This document shows positions 43,370 to 44,575 of a stretch of 44,575 nucleotides of DNA, in pieces. Made by a program: the position numbers and the translations under genes. Positions within the stretch are counted from its first letter, which is position 1. The number at the start of each line of letters is the position of its first letter. The notes under the pieces are model-generated. The model was given only the letters and a program-made list of their open reading frames with translations. It did no database searches and was not told the origin of the DNA. The DNA comes from Consotaella salsifontis (lineage in GTDB: Bacteria; Pseudomonadota; Alphaproteobacteria; Rhizobiales; Rhizobiaceae). The stretch is from the NCBI RefSeq assembly GCF_900167365.1, contig NZ_FUXL01000022.1:1-44575 (forward strand). The letters are read 5' to 3'.

Positions 43370-44141
43370 TCAGTCGTGGCGGCGATGGCGGAAGAGATCG
43401 CGATAGCCGCCGCCGACCAGGCGGGTGCCCTCGCGCACGAGCCGTTTGACCTTGTCGCGCAGAGACGAGGTCTTCCACATCTCGTCGGCGAGCCGACCGG
43501 CACCGAACAGGACCGCAGCGATCTCGCGGTGGGTGGCGCCACAGCTTCGTCCGTCGAAGGCCTGCAGCGCTTGCCGGATGGTGTGGCGCCGCTGCGGCGT
43601 CAGCCGATCGTCGGGCGGAATGCGGCGACCGGCGAGCACATGCCGGTAGCGCTCCAGCGCGCGCAGCCGGTCAGGAAGATCGGCATCCAGCGGAACGATG
43701 GCGGCAAGGGCATCGTCGGCCGCGATGCCCGGCAGAACGAAGACATGGAGGGAGGAGAGGCCGGCGCCGAAGGCAAGGTCGAGACCATCAGTGCCAGCCG
43801 GAGCGGCGCCGGCGTCAGGCGGCGGAGCAACCTCGCCGGCAACAGGGGCAAGAACCGGCTTCTGCGTCAGCAGCACCGTCGCCGGATCGACCTCGGCCGT
43901 CCAGAACACCGTCGCATCGTTCGCCGTCTCGCTCGGTGCCGTTGGGAAATCGGATCCCCCAGCGCAGCCGCATCAGGCGCGCCAGATGCGCGGCGTTGCG
44001 CGCATGGTCCTGCACCTCGGCAAAGTCGCGCTGATAGTCCGGATTGCGGCGCAGGCACTCCCAGGCGAGATCGGAACCCGTGAGATCGTCGAGATAGTCG
44101 TAGTCGGACGAAGACCGCCATCGCGATGCATCAGGCACCAT
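43370..44141 (-). CDS. fseA: FseA-like DUF6499-DUF2285 transfer activator made by +1 ribosomal frameshift
   Basis: Frame A from 44141 encodes MVPDASRWRSSSDYDYLDDL and ECLRRNPDYQRDF (DUF6499) and would end in a 108-residue product at 43815. Frame B, open down to 43370, encodes TAPSETANDATVFWTAEVDP and the DUF2285 helix-turn-helix part. The frames join at TTT-CCC (43949-43944): tRNA-Phe slipping from UUU to UUC turns RFP-NGTERD into RFP-TAPSET and gives a 256-residue fusion. In Mesorhizobium ICEMlSymR7A the same two domains are fused by +1 slippage from UUU to UUC, giving FseA, which activates the excisionase gene. Domain order and slip site agree here. Confidence 0.85.
43944..43949 (-). other. 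Programmed +1 frameshift site UUU CCC
   Basis: Within the WGIRFP coding motif, at codon 65 of the upstream frame. Slippage of UUU to the overlapping UUC needs only wobble re-pairing of tRNA-Phe. Confidence 0.75.
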
Positions 44142-44262
44142 GGCATCCTCCTTGCCGCAAAACGCGCGGCTGCTGATGCCTTGAAAGATTCCCGCTGCGA
44201 TTGTGCTTGGGAAGTCCGCCTGCCGGCATCACCCGATGCGGCGCCAGCATCACGGGGTGCAG

Positions 44263-44526
44263 TCAGTGCTGCTCTTCGCGCGCGAGAAAGCGATAGCCGG
44301 TCGTGCTCATCCAGCGGGCGCGGGCGAGATGGGCCTCATAAACATGCCTTGCGCGCTCCGGCTCCCGTGCCGGATCAAGCCCGAACAGCACAGCAGCCAC
44401 CTCCTGCCAGTCGGCGCCGTCGGCCGCCGCGTCGAGAAGCCGCACGTAGAGCTTCACATGCGCGCGGTCGTAGTCGGTCAGCCCGTCGCTCTCGGGCGGC
44501 GCATCGTGTAGTGGCGAAGTGATCAT
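44263..44526 (-). CDS. QseM-like single-domain DUF2285 protein (putative antiactivator)
   Basis: 87 residues: YDRAHVKLYVRLLDAAADGA then DWQEVAAVLFGLDPAREPER and RARWMSTTGYRFLAR. This is the short stand-alone DUF2285 type. In the Mesorhizobium symbiosis island such a protein, QseM, binds TraR and FseA and keeps the element in the chromosome. Here it is encoded 121 nt upstream of the FseA-like gene in the same direction, so activator and presumed antiactivator would be expressed together. Direct antagonism is inferred from the family. No TraR or TraI is in the window. Confidence 0.75.
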   Translation of the reverse strand: MITSPLHDAPPESDGLTDYDRAHVKLYVRLLDAAADGADWQEVAAVLFGLDPAREPERARHVYEAHLARARWMSTTGYRFLAREEQH

Positions 44527-44575
44527 GGCGGCCCTCGCAGAGGCTCCAGCGTCGGCGCTGCGATAGCACGGCGGC

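Overview
The window is about 44.6 kb of GC-rich DNA whose gene families point to an alphaproteobacterium of the Rhizobiales/Hyphomicrobiales type. It is part of a conjugative element, most likely an integrative and conjugative element (ICE) or a closely related plasmid. All backbone genes lie on the minus strand and read from right to left. No integrase, attachment site, tRNA, rRNA or CRISPR array is visible, so the host species and the element ends cannot be fixed.

Backbone, right part (37.6-44.6 kb): a QseM-like DUF2285 protein, an FseA-like DUF6499/DUF2285 activator split over two frames at a UUU_C slip site, an AlpA-type helix-turn-helix protein, a RepA-type replication initiator followed by three iteron-like direct repeats, a DUF2840 protein, the TraF peptidase, a lytic transglycosylase, an intergenic region with an IncP-type nic motif (candidate oriT), and a DUF3363 relaxase. 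Backbone, left part (1-8.4 kb): the coupling protein TraG, a CopG protein, then trbB-C-D-E-J-(K)-L of a P-type type IV secretion system; trbL runs off the window.

Cargo (8.4-37.6 kb) sits between the relaxase and the coupling protein. Part A (8.7-17.7 kb) is an envelope-type module: an SH3 protein with Cys/TGP repeats, a Cys-rich repeat protein, a DevBCA/MacAB-like ABC exporter, a two-component system, a small acidic Cys protein and a second Cys/TGP-repeat protein, with an IS630-family element inserted between the last two. A cytochrome P450 follows (17.7-19.1 kb), then an AT-rich island and the stump of a LysR gene. Part B (19.4-35.0 kb) looks like a catabolic island for a sugar, sugar acid or related hydroxy-acid: an ABC importer, two RraA/aldolase-family proteins, an aldo/keto reductase, an iron-type alcohol dehydrogenase, an aldehyde dehydrogenase, an Ldh_2-family dehydrogenase, a D-2-hydroxyacid dehydrogenase, and GntR and LysR regulators. 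A 13-bp motif is shared by three of its promoter regions. Part C (35.0-37.6 kb) holds decayed IS3, IS5 and IS66 remnants that abut the relaxase.

How it fits together: the relaxase nicks oriT, TraG couples the relaxosome to the Trb channel, and FseA/QseM probably control excision and transfer through a programmed +1 frameshift, as known for the Mesorhizobium symbiosis island. The cargo carries an exporter with its own sensor pair and a self-contained uptake and oxidation route for a carbon source whose identity the sequence does not reveal.
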